A stretch of 64,000 bases of DNA from Stratiolaelaps scimitus (taxonomy: Eukaryota > Arthropoda > Arachnida > Mesostigmata > Laelapidae), in NCBI GenBank assembly GCA_019614645.1, contig JABWDB010000001.1, forward strand, positions 24,421,501 through 24,485,500, read 5' to 3'. Positions within the stretch are counted from its first letter, which is position 1; every line of letters starts with the position of its first letter. Shown here one piece after another: positions 50,193 to 61,399 of this stretch. The translations under genes were made by a program, and so were the position numbers. The notes below the pieces were generated by a model, which saw only the letters and a list, made by a program, of their open reading frames with translations, made no database searches and had not been told where the DNA came from.

Positions 50193-52529
50193 CTGAAAGC
50201 CGCGTTAACATATGCAATCAGATTACGTCGCTAGTACTTCGCCGGCCATTTCGAGAGATAATCTCATGTGGTTCCGGCGGCCGCGGTTGCAGTTGCCGAC
50301 TGACTGAAATTCAACTGAAAAAAAATTCGAACTACTCACTTCTGTCCATTTGGAGTGAGTTGATGATGTCTACTCCACCAGCAGCTAGCTGTTCTAGATG
50401 CGTATATTAAAGAGATATCTAGATGTCCATAGAGGTTACAGTAAATGCATCGATATCTCTCCATGACATCTGTTCGATCATTGATGACTATTCTGTCTCG
50501 GAGAATAAAACCAGTCTGGGCTTGAACATTATTATTATTATTATGTATTTCATATAACACACACGATGCCCAGCTTGGCCTAACGCAGGAAATCCTAGCG
50601 TTTTTGTTCCCGACGTTCAATGCCTTTAACAATTCGGTATCCCACTATTGCCCTGCAATTCCGCATCATTCAGCATCCTATTATCGATCCATAGAAATAA
50701 CAAACAAACTAACCAGGTTACGGAAATGGCGTTCGCTCCTCGCCAAATAAGGATGTATGAACAGACGCACAAGACACAAAGCAACCAACCCAAGAAAGAA
50801 AAAAATGAGCAATCAACGGATTAACGTGGCCACACGAATTATGCCCGTAATTATTATTCTGTAGTTTGGCGGTATGAATAAAATATCCGCGCTGCTGTTA
50901 TCACAATATGTACACCTGGTATTACTAATTTAGTGATATTAATATGCTGCTGTTACTCAGCACCCAACTTCAAATTTCCAAACGCGGATCCAAGCCATGA
51001 CATAAAAAAAATTGAAGTCCCACCTACATTGCAGCGATGGCGTTTGCGCCGCGACACATAAAGTGATTGCATGGGCTGTTAGCTCAGTCGTACCTTTCAG
51101 GTAATCCATTGTCAAACGACTAAAACGAGGAATACAACAATGAGACTCTCGCAATAGAGCTTGATTTCAGCTACAATGAGCGCACAGAAGATACTATTTC
51201 GTGTTGACCTGCGAGCTGCGGCGGCGATTAAGACGCCCCCCCCCCACTGTTTGGCAACGATGAGAACATGCTCCTGGAGGAAATCCCTCATTGCTGGCGT
51301 TCTCCGCCCGCTGACGCTCAAGGGCACATGGCTATTATATTTGATGCATGCTGAAGCCGACAGACATCGTTGGCTGCAGGAAAGAATGACTTACAACAGG
51401 GACGGTTGGAGTCGAGACGTACAGACAGCGTCCATATTCCCTTAGCTAGCATCGCATGCAAACCTCAAGTTGCACCGCTCCACCGTCACTCCATCGGGGC
51501 CTGACGACTCGTTGCACGTCGAGTATGCAAACGTTGGGGGGTATGTCTGGTTCGCGTAAAGCAAAAGGACAGCAATCACCTGAACAAGCTCCAGCCCATC
51601 CCGCCGAGACCTCGTCCACTTGTGTATCATGGCCTCATCCCTCGCGTTGCATTCGAAATCCGAGATCCACCACGAGCCTCAAGGTAAACGCAAGCCAACC
51701 CCCAAAGCCCCCCCCCCCCGCAAGCGCCCCTGCTATATGCTCTAGAAATATTGCGAAGCGCCACGAAGCTGAGTTAGTTGCATCAAATTTTCGCGGAGAG
51801 GGTACACTGCATCCTTCTCGTATTCATCTCGGTCCCTTGCCTGATGTTTGTACGGCCGATCGGTGGCGGCGTGCATTATTCACGTCGGAATAAGGGAATC
51901 GAAGTCATGGTGAGCTGCGACAGCACCGCGCGCGCGCGGAGGATGAATGAATGAATGACTGTGCTAGCCAGGAACGAAGCCGGCAACGCTCGAAGTGTAA
52001 TAGAAACATGGCGAGTAAATGGAACAGTCGAAGGATGAACTGATCGCGAAGATTATACCCGATGCTGACGTATTCTATGCACTGTGCATTTATTTTGTGT
52101 TGCTTTGAGAGCTGAAACGAACTCACTGAAGCGTCGAGCTAGCTACAATAGGATGCTTGAAGAAGCAAAATACACTATATTCACTGTTCAGCTGGTGATC
52201 GCCAAAATCGCCCTGTTGAAGATTGAGGTGGTCGTCAATTCGCAGTCGTTTAGCATTTGTGATCACTCAGGGGCGCCTCTCATATCCTATTAAGCAGAAA
52301 TGAATTCGTCGCGTAAAACGAGGCAACAGAGGCAACATGCCACTGGTGGCCATGCTGGGGGCCGATCCTGGGACTGGCTAATATCAGCGCGCTCGTAAGT
52401 AGAAATTAAGTATCTCCAGCATCACACTAGTATGGTAATAACAAACTTTGCTGGTACATCTCTTTGTCACGCTCTTGTTCCTTATATCAAGCTACTCATT
52501 TGTCCTTGTGTGTAAGAGAGAAATAGAGA

Positions 52530-52533
<4 letters not shown>

Positions 52534-52566
<33 letters not shown>
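52534..52566. repeat. GA microsatellite
   Basis: About 16 perfect GA units in a purine-rich context. Confidence 0.96.
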
Positions 52567-52570
<4 letters not shown>

Positions 52571-52765
52571 AACTGATTTACACATCACAAGCTGAGCTTA
52601 TGGAAGATTGTTGGATTTAAACTTGGTGCCCTCATTCACGGCGGTTTTTAATTAACTACGCATATTGAGACCTTCATATGCATCTACTTAGATACAAACA
52701 ATAGCAGATACCTCATAAATAAGTGCTTTGAGGTTATGGAACGCAAATCTGTTTGAAATACCTAC

Positions 52766-52897
52766 TTGGATTATATGGCGGAAAGACTTGAAATGAACTG
52801 TGACCATATTTTGAAAATATTAACTCGTGGACGTGTGGAGAAGGGCTATCGAAGCCGGGATAGCGGCTTTCCCAGGGGACTGCCCCAAACCGAGAAG
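52766..52897 (-). CDS. candidate internal exon (44 codons), function unknown
   Basis: On the minus strand an acceptor (GTGCTGTCTCAG) and a GTAGGT donor bracket 132 bp, an exact multiple of three. The peptide is aromatic- and proline-rich (RFGAVPWESRYPGFDSPSP, FQVFPPYNP) with no cysteine. That is unusual for random sequence, but the length alone is not evidence. Not recognised. Confidence 0.2.
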
Positions 52898-53246
52898 CTG
52901 AGACAGCACGACACATTTCCCAAGACCAAGTAGATGTAATCGACTTCGTAACTAAGAAAAAGTCGAATATTGTTACCAGACTTCAAAAACCTCCCTTTGT
53001 GCTTGGCGGTACTATTTGAATATGAATAGCGCCCCTAGTTTGAGGTCAGCAACTCTAAAAGTTGCACGTACTCAAACTGAGAATCGATCCCTTCTACGCC
53101 AAAGAAATGCTCTCGCAAAAATGTGAAAATGTGTCGTGACGTAGTAGCCAATTGCCTAAAGCACTTCTACGATACAGAAATCGCTCGAGTTCCCGGCTGC
53201 GCATCCACTGTAAAACGATGTCAACAACCTAAGAATACGGCCATTA

Positions 53247-53555
53247 TTCATTTTCTGAGGATAACCTGCATGTATATTCCTGATTCCCCTGGATCTCCTC
53301 TGATTGTGGTTTTTTGGCCCTTCCTCTCACAGTACCGATCACCGAATCGAGAAGTATACACGGGTCCATGCTATTCGTTTGAGTCCACCCATCTTCCTCG
53401 GTAAAGTTACACAATCGTACAACCCTATGAATGTCACAGCAATATTTCCTAACGGGAGTGGTGCTTTTGTCGCTGGCGACAACTTCACCGCAAGTGCTGC
53501 TATCTGCAGCACCGCCTGCTGACCGGCCACCACAGACAGCTGTTGGATAGGTTGG
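53247..53555 (-). CDS. candidate Cys-rich reading frame (103 codons, no start)
   Basis: A minus-strand frame is open for 103 codons between stops, with six cysteines in its first two-thirds, two of them adjacent (KYCCD), then RLCNFTEEDGW and MDPC. A GTGAGA donor lies at about 53324. Six-cysteine spacing with a late G-W suggested a secreted domain; the hormone-receptor (HRM) fold was considered, but its spacing does not fit. The plus strand is open over the same interval in the same codon register (RNY pattern), so the coding strand cannot be chosen. The next upstream minus frame (53559-53745) begins with a signal-peptide-like hydrophobic stretch (LTFITILFLLTVSELFSG) without a Met. Confidence 0.18.
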
Positions 53556-53873
53556 CTATCACAGAGCGTAGTGGGTGATCCATCCTGTCACATGGTCACT
53601 GTAGATCCCGTTGGCTGTTGTCCCCTGTTGTTCAACACATGCTGGCAAACTGTCCCTTCCTGTTACGCCAGAAAATAGCTCACTCACCGTGAGTAGGAAC
53701 AAGATCGTGATGAATGTCAAACTGTAGGAGACGACTCGCCTCCTACAACTTTAGGGGAAAACTAGAAAAGCAACGGCAACCAGTCATCGATGTAGACGCT
53801 ACGCCAGCCACATTTCACATTACTATATGATAACTCCATAGGCCATCGGCTATCGGCTGGCCAGCTGGGGCTG

Positions 53874-53909
53874 GTTACCACCCAAAGCCGCACGGCTTTG
53901 GGTGGCAAC
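53874..53909. repeat. perfect 13-bp hairpin (extended to 16 with one mismatch)
   Basis: CCACCCAAAGCCG at 53878-53890 pairs with its exact complement at 53893-53905 across a 2-base loop; GTT/AAC extend it after one mismatch. Confidence 0.9.
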
Positions 53910-56062
53910 TACGCTATACTTACTAACAGCTCGTGCTAGGACCGGGTAGAGCTGGCTGCTTGATGGGGCCGCATCACTCTCGACCCACCGCAACTCTCCA
54001 ATGTCCGTTCTGTTCCCAAAGAGTGTTTAGATGCAACGAAGGCAAGGGAACCATTGACTGCATCACGCATTGCTCCCACGAGATGGGACCAGCCAATAGT
54101 CTCCTTGCCGCCGCGCCCCATCTTACGCCACACGGGAATCTTTGCTCCGTCTGCGTTAACACCACCCTTCGCATGGCCCCCACGAACTCTCGTATCTCCG
54201 TCGTCACGGCACATAACCACTTTTCTAAGTCCACGTTGCAATTGTGCGCGGGGGTACGGTCGCTCGACACAGAGTTTTCTTTGTCTGCCACCGCCAGCAC
54301 TAGAGACACCATAGGGGGGACATAGTAGAGCGAATTGCCGGTGGGCTTCTCCATAGCGAGATGTATGAGAAAGGGGCATATGGTACAGATGAGAAGGAGA
54401 CGAACGTTGAGGGACATCTTGCCGGCGGCTCAAATGAGCCGTACGCTCGTTACGCGACACACTTGCGCCCGCCTTCGCTGGATGGGTATGCCCTTAAAAG
54501 GAAATCTAACCAATCCACGACCCTACACCCCACAGGGAGATCTCGTATCTCGGAGTAACGGCGCCAGCAACAGACACTTGTGGATGAACAACTGAATCCA
54601 CATGGAAAAGTGTTGACTTTTGCAATTTATTTAGTTATTTATTTATTTACTCCAACCGCGGGGAAACACAAACGATTAGCGTCAGTTTGTATTTGACTTT
54701 TGTTTGATAGAACCGACACCAATAAAAATACAATTCTTAACTTAAACTAAGTTCGAGACGTGAATGTCCTTTTTATGTAGACAAGGTTCTGAGCGGGCAA
54801 GTTCGGCTCCGTGGACATCGTAAAACTAAGCCCAATTTTAAATGTTGCATGAGATTTTGTACATTTTCTGGAGTGGTACAACATTATCGGATCGTTTTTA
54901 CGTCGAGCATAATCCTAAGAGTCGTATTAAGCTCTTCAAAGCGTAGAACCAAACTGATGATGAGATGAGAACTGCGCTGCTACGCTGTTGACGCCGGATT
55001 AAAGGTGATTAAATCCTTCTCTCGTTGTGAAAGAAGGAGGGCGAATTAGAGGTTTGTAATCTGGGACATTCGGCACGATGTACTGTGGCCTTTGCGACAG
55101 TATATTTGCGACAGATCCCAGCTTTTGGGGGCGACTTCGCCTCACCTGCATATTTGATGTTGTGGGATCTGATACGACTAATGACCTGGTGACATTTGCG
55201 TGCCGACAGTAACTACGTAAGTCTATGACAACATTAGAACCATCGTGTGCAAGGTTCGATTTCGAGAGGAAACAATGAACTATAACAAATGACTAATAAG
55301 TGACGCCATTCTCTGATCCATTGTGACATTGATTAAATAGTACTAGTAGTATTATTAATTCATCTGAGCACTTATGAGAGCCAATCGCACATGGAAACCT
55401 TCAATTATAATAATCTCCGTCTCCACCAAGTTAACTAAGCTATCCATTATTATTACGCGTCACAGGACACCAAGATCGGAAATCGTTCTGTGAAAAATTT
55501 ACTTTTGTCACTTTCGTTTGCAAACAGCTACGATTGTACTAAACCTACGACTGTTATCACGGGTCATTACAAGTGACTTGCCTTTTACTTGGTTGTCGTA
55601 GATGAGCAGGAGTTCACGCTCGCGCTTGCCTCCTGAGTAGCCGCGTCGCTCCATGGCTTCGCCCTTCGTCTCGTCGTTGTTATCACCACTGTTATCGGTG
55701 CCACTGACACGTCCACTGTCTACCATAGACGCCGACAGCAAACACAACACAAATGTCCGCTCATTTACTCACTCACTGAGACCATACACCGTCACACAAA
55801 CAAACAAACAAACACCCGAGAGAAAGAGAGACACACGGCTATATGCACCACTTATTGTTTGGGGGGTTGTCGAAACCTGCGCAAACACCTGCCTCTTTTT
55901 GGATAACGTTGTCAGCCGGCCTCGAACTCGGTTCGATTTCACCCACCGTCTCACCTGGTGAGATCTCACCCCGTCCCTACGAGAGTGACACGACGATGGA
56001 TGTCAGCGCGCGAGATGTTGCACGCTCCAATCACGACCGCTCCACTGCGAGCTCCAAGGCTA

Positions 56063-56118
56063 ATATATATATATATATATATATATGTTCGTATCTATGT
56101 ATATATATATAGATATAT
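56063..56118. repeat. two TA arrays
   Basis: TA arrays at 56063-56086 and about 56100-56118, separated by GTTCGTATCTATG. Confidence 0.93.
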
Positions 56119-56788
56119 CTATTTCCTGTGTATATTGGCTATCGACATCGTGTTTCGGCTTGTACTGTTGTTGCTTGTGGGGCTGATGTTATCTCTACGC
56201 TTCTTTCTCCCTTCTTAGCAACAATGCACAGTGCAGATGCGTTGTGCATTCCGCCGTTTTCGATCTCCGATGATTATCCAGCAGCAGTAACTGCACAAAG
56301 CTACAATCCAATAATAGCAATCGAATATTACCCCGGCTCATACGGCATCTCTCAGGTCGGCACAGATTAACACGCTGCTAAGCTGGCGCACCATCGAGTG
56401 ACCGCTGACCGGTGACACGGGCGACCACAATGACTTCCGGTAAAGAGCTATGTTTTGTCACCCGAACCGTACGACGGGTAAACGGGTTGCTGGTCGTGGC
56501 AGCGACGGCCGCCGGTGTGATACGCTCTAATGATCGACGAGCAGTTTTCTTCTGCGGGCGATTCCTCCGCCCTCCTCAGGTTCTTCGTGTCGCTTTGTCG
56601 CTTTAGGTTCGTCTGCAAAGTCCGCAGCACGAGCGCGACTGGCGGCACTGACCGCCCGCGCACGGCTTCCTGGAACAAAGCTTTCACCGTCGTCGCTGAT
56701 GACGAAGCCCTCGACGCGGGAAAGACTCGCCAACCGCTAGCACTCATACAGCTGTTCGTGGCACAACCAACATGAGGGGTTTGTGTTA

Positions 56789-56830
56789 TTGTTGTTGGTG
56801 GTGGTGGTGGCGGCGGCGGCGGCGGCGGCG
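56789..56830. repeat. GGT/GGC triplet array
   Basis: GTT/GTG units followed by about nine GGC units, strongly G-rich on the plus strand. Confidence 0.95.
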
Positions 56831-57840
56831 ACGGCCGGTGATTTTGACCATCAGAATCTCGGAGGCAGCCTCCTGACTTTGGGTCTGAGCCTGAGTTTGC
56901 AGTGCAGACGTGGCCGCAGTGGTGGTGGTGGTGGCACCAATCGAGCTGTTGATTCGTTACTCTTCTACAGAAGCGTTCCTGCGGTGGCGGCAGTGACAAC
57001 GGTGGTGTGGTAGAGTCACGCCGACAACGGCGGCAGCAGCAGATGCTGTCGTCACCGTATGAGGACGGGGATGATACAAGATGAGGAGAGGGAGGAGCGG
57101 ATGATGGAGACAGAGGCGGTGCCTGAGTGACAGCAGCAGCACAACAACAACAACCACCACGAGCAGCACTGCTGATACCTCTGCTGTCCAACTTGTTGAG
57201 CGGGCCGCGACGATAGCGACACATGAGGTAATAACGGCCACATGCAAAAGTGTCACTTAGGTGGTGGCGTACACTCGTCGGCTCGGCTCGGCCCGGCCCC
57301 GATCCAATCCGCTCGGCTGGCCCTGGCTGGCTGGCTAGCTACCTAGCTATAATAGCTTCGTAGTAGCATATTTGTAGCGAGGACGGCAGAGGCAGCTCCA
57401 GCGATCAAACGGTGCATTGTAGCAGAGACAGACAGAACAACAACGGAGGTCCGACCTTACGGACGGGAACAGGACAGAATAATAAGGCCAACTCTGATAC
57501 AAGCATCCGGACAGAGAGAGAAAGAGAGATCGAACCCTCGCACTGATTGGCGCAGGCCGACAACACACGCTGGCTCCTGTTTACGTTTGAGTTTCAATCT
57601 CGTTTGTTATGTTTTCAGTCTCGCGGTCAGCAACGAGAATCATCCATCGATGTCTAGCAGTGTTTTTTGACCGACGAGACCCAGTCGACATCTTCGTAGA
57701 CATCCACCATAATCATGAGTATCAGTAACAGCGTGTGCTAGTTAGTAATTCCATTCGAACGAGATCATCGAGGACGCTCACTGATTTAATGTGTAGTGCT
57801 TCGCGTTGTCGAGAACAGACGAACGCTCACAACGAAGCCA

Positions 57841-57920
57841 ATGCTTAGTAGCAGAGCACTTAGCTGATGGCGGGGTTCGATCGGTGTCTGACAATGACCG
57901 TGCAACTGAGGTTGTGCGTA
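57841..57920 (+). mobile_element. tRNA-like SINE head (short A-B spacing)
   Basis: TTAGTAGCAGAGCAC (57845-57859) resembles the D-arm A box of common tRNAs, and GGGTTCGATCG (57873-57883) is a good B box. The spacing is about 15 bp shorter than in a normal tRNA, so the anticodon arm is deleted. It lies in the GC-rich zone upstream of other repeats. Whether a SINE body follows cannot be decided without other copies. Confidence 0.35.
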
Positions 57921-59576
57921 CAGCGAATCTGAGCGCAATCCGGAATCCAAGATCTGCGCGTATGTGCGTAGGGCCTTGTCCGGGATTGTTTGTGTTGATG
58001 TACGGCTACGAGTGGAGGGTCGTTCTCTCTATGCGGCGAACGGCGATCAGCGAGCAAGTTCCGGTATGGGACCGGTCTCAGAACCGATGATCCTCTGATT
58101 CTCCGCTCCGCCTGCGCTGATCGTGAGTTAGTAGTCACATGTGCTGACTGTCATAGCCTTTCTACCCGGCTCGATCTATGACCACGGCTGATGTTGCTGC
58201 ACATTTACTAGCCAACCGAATCGCTCGACTGCTTGGTTCGGTGCTTAGTTACGTCGACCGGCGTCCGAGCCTGTCAGCCTCCGAATTAACAGGATGAAGC
58301 GAAATGATACATTGTAATACAATAACAACGAGAGGAACAATAACGACAACAACAGCAGTAAAGGGTACACTTGTGGCCGTGAAATGCTGCGAACTACATC
58401 GCTCTTCCGGCGTTCACGATTGATTTGGACGGCATACAACGAGGTCTTGATTTCAGAGATATATCCCGCTGTCGATTTGCTGAGTGCCTTTATCACTGTC
58501 GACTGATGAATCTACTCAGTCCTCGTCAGTTAACCCATCACTGCAAGCCCTGTAATACGAAATATATAGATATATATATATCGGTTCAAACTCCAGCGAA
58601 ATTGTGCCGTTCACCGCACATCGTTGTTGCACAGAACCATAGCGTGGACCTGAGAGTGGTTGTCTAGTCGATGTTTTCACACAATCGAATTCGAGGCCAA
58701 GCCACTGTCAACGGTACACATGAATATAATGACACGCCGTAGATGCTACAACAATGAGGGGGAGCACTATTGTGAACTGAAATGGATTCGTCGTCTCGAC
58801 GGTCTGTGAGGTTCACGATGTCACCACATTCTCTATCTGGCCTAGCCGAGTGGTCACGTGCAAAGCATGCAAGACCCTTGCTGTCTTGCTGATAAACGCT
58901 CGTAACTCAACGATGTCGCAGTGTGTTCTACCGAGAACACAGCGGGGACATCAAACCACAAGAGCACAGGATCATCCATTCGACTATACGAGCAGGCAGC
59001 TATATCCTGGTCTGAGTTGGCGCGTTACACTATTTACAATTGTGAGCTATGTACGGCACAATCAACAACTCCGATTTCTCTATTGAGCGATCCCTTTTCT
59101 CTGATGATATTCGTGTGCGAGCGCGATCCGATCAGCTCTATCGAACGTATTTTTTTTTCTTTAATACGTCTGTTGTTGTCGTCAGAACGAAACACACTCG
59201 GCAGCAGCGTCGAAATCAGCAGTTGCTGCGACGAGCTTACTCGACCTGTTTAGCTTGTCGTTTCTCTCGGCTTTCATCAGCAGCTCTACTCTGCCACTTC
59301 TGGATGTCTCATCGACACTGCGCAGAGCGGCCACAATCACACGGGAGCACAATTGCGACAGCTGAACTACGACATTACGTGTTCAGGGCAAACCGCAAAA
59401 AATTCGACGAGCGTGTAGCGGCTCCCGAGCTCCGACCGACGGCATCCGGCCAACATATCAGCCGACTGACAACGACTGCACTGTCCTCCTTATGCGATAT
59501 TTTCGTTGCTGTCCCGATTTCGAACCAAACTCTAACCGGCTACCCATTTCTCTCTCGCTGACTCATCTGCACGATT

Positions 59577-59632
59577 TGTTGTTGTTGTTTTTGTTGTTGT
59601 TGTTGTTGCTGTTGTTGTTATTATTGTTGTAT
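59577..59632. repeat. GTT triplet array
   Basis: About 17 TTG units with few interruptions. Confidence 0.95.
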
Positions 59633-59698
59633 GTTGGTATTCCTGCTTGTTGATGCTGTGTCCGTGGATGATTAACCCTTCCACACACTTTCATGCAC

Positions 59699-59755
59699 TG
59701 TTGTTGTTGTTGTTGTTGTGGTTGTTGCTGCCGCCGCCGCCGCCGCTGTCGCCGC
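59699..59755. repeat. GTT to GCC triplet array
   Basis: TTG units change abruptly to GCC units; the second such transition in the window. Confidence 0.95.
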
Positions 59756-60247
59756 TCTTCTCTGCGTCGATGTATCCTTGCCAGGCGGATTTGTCGGCTC
59801 GATCGTGGAACTGTTCATACTCTGCAACTATGACTCTGTTCGCTTTGACGGCTGTCGCTGCTCTCGTTCATTTCGAGCGTTTGATGCTTTTGCTGTTTGT
59901 TGTTCGTTAGCCGGGTGGCGGCTGTTAGCTGCTACTACGACTAGTACACAAGCATTGCTGCTGGTGCTGGTCGCGGTGGTGGCAGCAGCAATCGCTTCCG
60001 AGGACGTGCTCCTGCTCCACTAGCAGCAGCAGCAGCAATAGCAGCCGTAGCGATCGCCTGCGGAGCCGTGAGCCGCCGTTCTACCGCTGCCCCGCGCTAC
60101 CGTCTGACCCACCCCTGGCTGCGCCGCCTGCTCGTGGTGCCCTCTCACTCGGTCGGCGGCAGCCGCAGCAGCAGCAGCAGCTCGATGTCTGCCGGCGGCC
60201 GTGTGTCGGCAACCCTCCCCCAGTAGGCGCTCCCGTGCCGCACTCAC

Positions 60248-60475
60248 AACAGCTTTGGGAGTAGCGAGAGCAGCCCGCCGTTTCGTTTCAAACAGGCTCA
60301 GCGCACACGAGACATACGGGAACGATACAGGCGGGAAAGCAGGAACCCACGCGTCGGAGTTGGCGTTCGCCACGCACAGTACAGCACACGCTGCCAAGCA
60401 CGCTACCCCAACGACTGCAATGGCAGCAGAGGAGACGACGGTGGTGGTCCGCGTAGGAGCAGCGGGCAACGGAGT
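60248..60475 (-). CDS. candidate exon encoding a signal-anchor or transmembrane segment
   Basis: On the minus strand, 76 open codons end at a strong GTGAGT donor. After a short Thr/Pro/Arg-rich start there is a hydrophobic run of about 22 residues rich in Ala, Val and Cys (VVSSAAIAVVGVACLAACAV), then a Pro/Phe-rich segment. This topology fits a signal peptide or membrane anchor. No in-frame ATG precedes the hydrophobic run, so an upstream exon or a non-AUG start would be needed. The acceptor (GACAATAAGAG) is weak. The area is GC-rich and triplet-repeat-dense, which inflates open frames on both strands; an overlapping plus frame is also long. Confidence 0.2.
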
Positions 60476-60571
60476 CTCTTATTGTCAGGCGAGAAAACCC
60501 AACCTGAAAAGAACGTCTGTCTTGGTCTCTACATCCCCGTGGTCGTTCTTCGTTTGTTTCGCGAAGCTGCC

Positions 60572-60607
60572 CTCTCTCTCTCTCTCTCTCTACCTCTCTC
60601 TCTCTGT
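60572..60607. repeat. CT tract
   Basis: Two CT blocks separated by TAC. Confidence 0.95.
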
Positions 60608-61399
60608 CCCATTTCTGATTACACTGAAATAGTCGACAGCTTTTCCCCTGCTCGAATTCGTAAACCAGCTCCACCTTGCCAACCGCGTTTCTCATGCAGT
60701 GTTCGTGACGAGACGTTAGGTGAGATGTTCCCTGCAAGGCCAATACATTTCTAGGTGCCGAGCCTCTGCAAGCTGAAAATGTTACATGAAGTAGCGCGCG
60801 CGCTGCGCGTTACAGAGCGGAGGGCCAACGAATATCCCGCCATATGATCTAACAGCCTAACGATTTCTGTATGTTCGACAATCATCACAGATAGCAACGA
60901 TAGAAGATGGACAACTGGCACAGCCTAGCTTGCTGCTCAATGTCTCTACAAGATTATTATTTAGTAGGAGTAAAACAGCAGCAGAACAGAGATATTCCTT
61001 CGCCCCTTAAACACACTGCTACCGTACCGTCGGCAACTCCTCAGAACAACGTACACAGGGAACAGAACAGAGAGCGAATTGTGCGCGCTCTCTCCCTCAA
61101 TCCCAGTCATATGAAGATTGGGCTTGTTTGAAAGGCGCGCAGGGGACCGAGAGGAGAGGTGCGAGGTCTGCGGTGAGACGGCACAGCGAGGTACGGCAAC
61201 GCTTTTTGTCGGGTCGAAGAAAACGAGCGAGGAATATCTAGGGGAGAGCCAAAGTCTGTGAGAGAGGGAGAGGTATAAAAAAAAGCAGTGGGTAAGTGTC
61301 GGAGCGGGGACGGCAAATGGGCAGACAGAGCCGCGCGGGAAAGGGTTTGACAATGAGGCGGGTGAGGGTTGTTCGACAACAACTTTCAATGCCGAAAGT

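Larger units (their letters stand above)
55600..61300. promoter_or_regulatory. GC-rich, triplet-repeat-dense zone; possible promoter or 5' exon region
   Basis: Over about 5.7 kb there are GGT/GGC (56789-56830), GTG (56920-56935), CAG/CAA (57130-57165), GTT (59577-59632), GTT-to-GCC (59699-59755) and CAG (60021-60037, 60166-60180) arrays, plus a CT tract (60572-60607) and CG-rich palindromes (e.g. 60793-60804). Long frames arise on both strands from these repeats. In arthropods such clusters often lie in 5' UTRs or low-complexity coding exons of developmental genes, which is inference. No start site or core promoter was identified. Confidence 0.25.

Noticed and set aside
51456..51893. 145-codon plus-strand frame with a proline run
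   Set aside because: Pro/Ser/Arg-rich, disrupted by a C12 homopolymer, with no motif or splice support.
53247..53555. Hormone-receptor (HRM) domain in the Cys-rich minus frame
   Set aside because: Cysteine spacing is wrong, the conserved C-W pair is absent and G-W are adjacent instead of G-x-W.
53933..54460. CPFC...H..H zinc-finger-like motif on the plus strand and 147-174-codon minus frames
   Set aside because: The spacing between the second Cys and the first His (about 18) does not fit C2H2, and open frames on both strands point to composition.
56448..57224. 258-codon minus-strand open frame
   Set aside because: It is built from triplet repeats (Cys, Pro and His runs) in a GC-rich block; the opposite strand is open too. 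No domain or splice support.
58843..58920. Perfect A box TAGCCGAGTGG
   Set aside because: No B box within 100 bp, so at best a truncated SINE; not listed as a feature.
60201..60743. 143-151-codon frames overlapping the candidate minus exon
   Set aside because: Mutually overlapping frames driven by CT and CAG repeats (alternating Glu/Arg and Ser/Leu runs).
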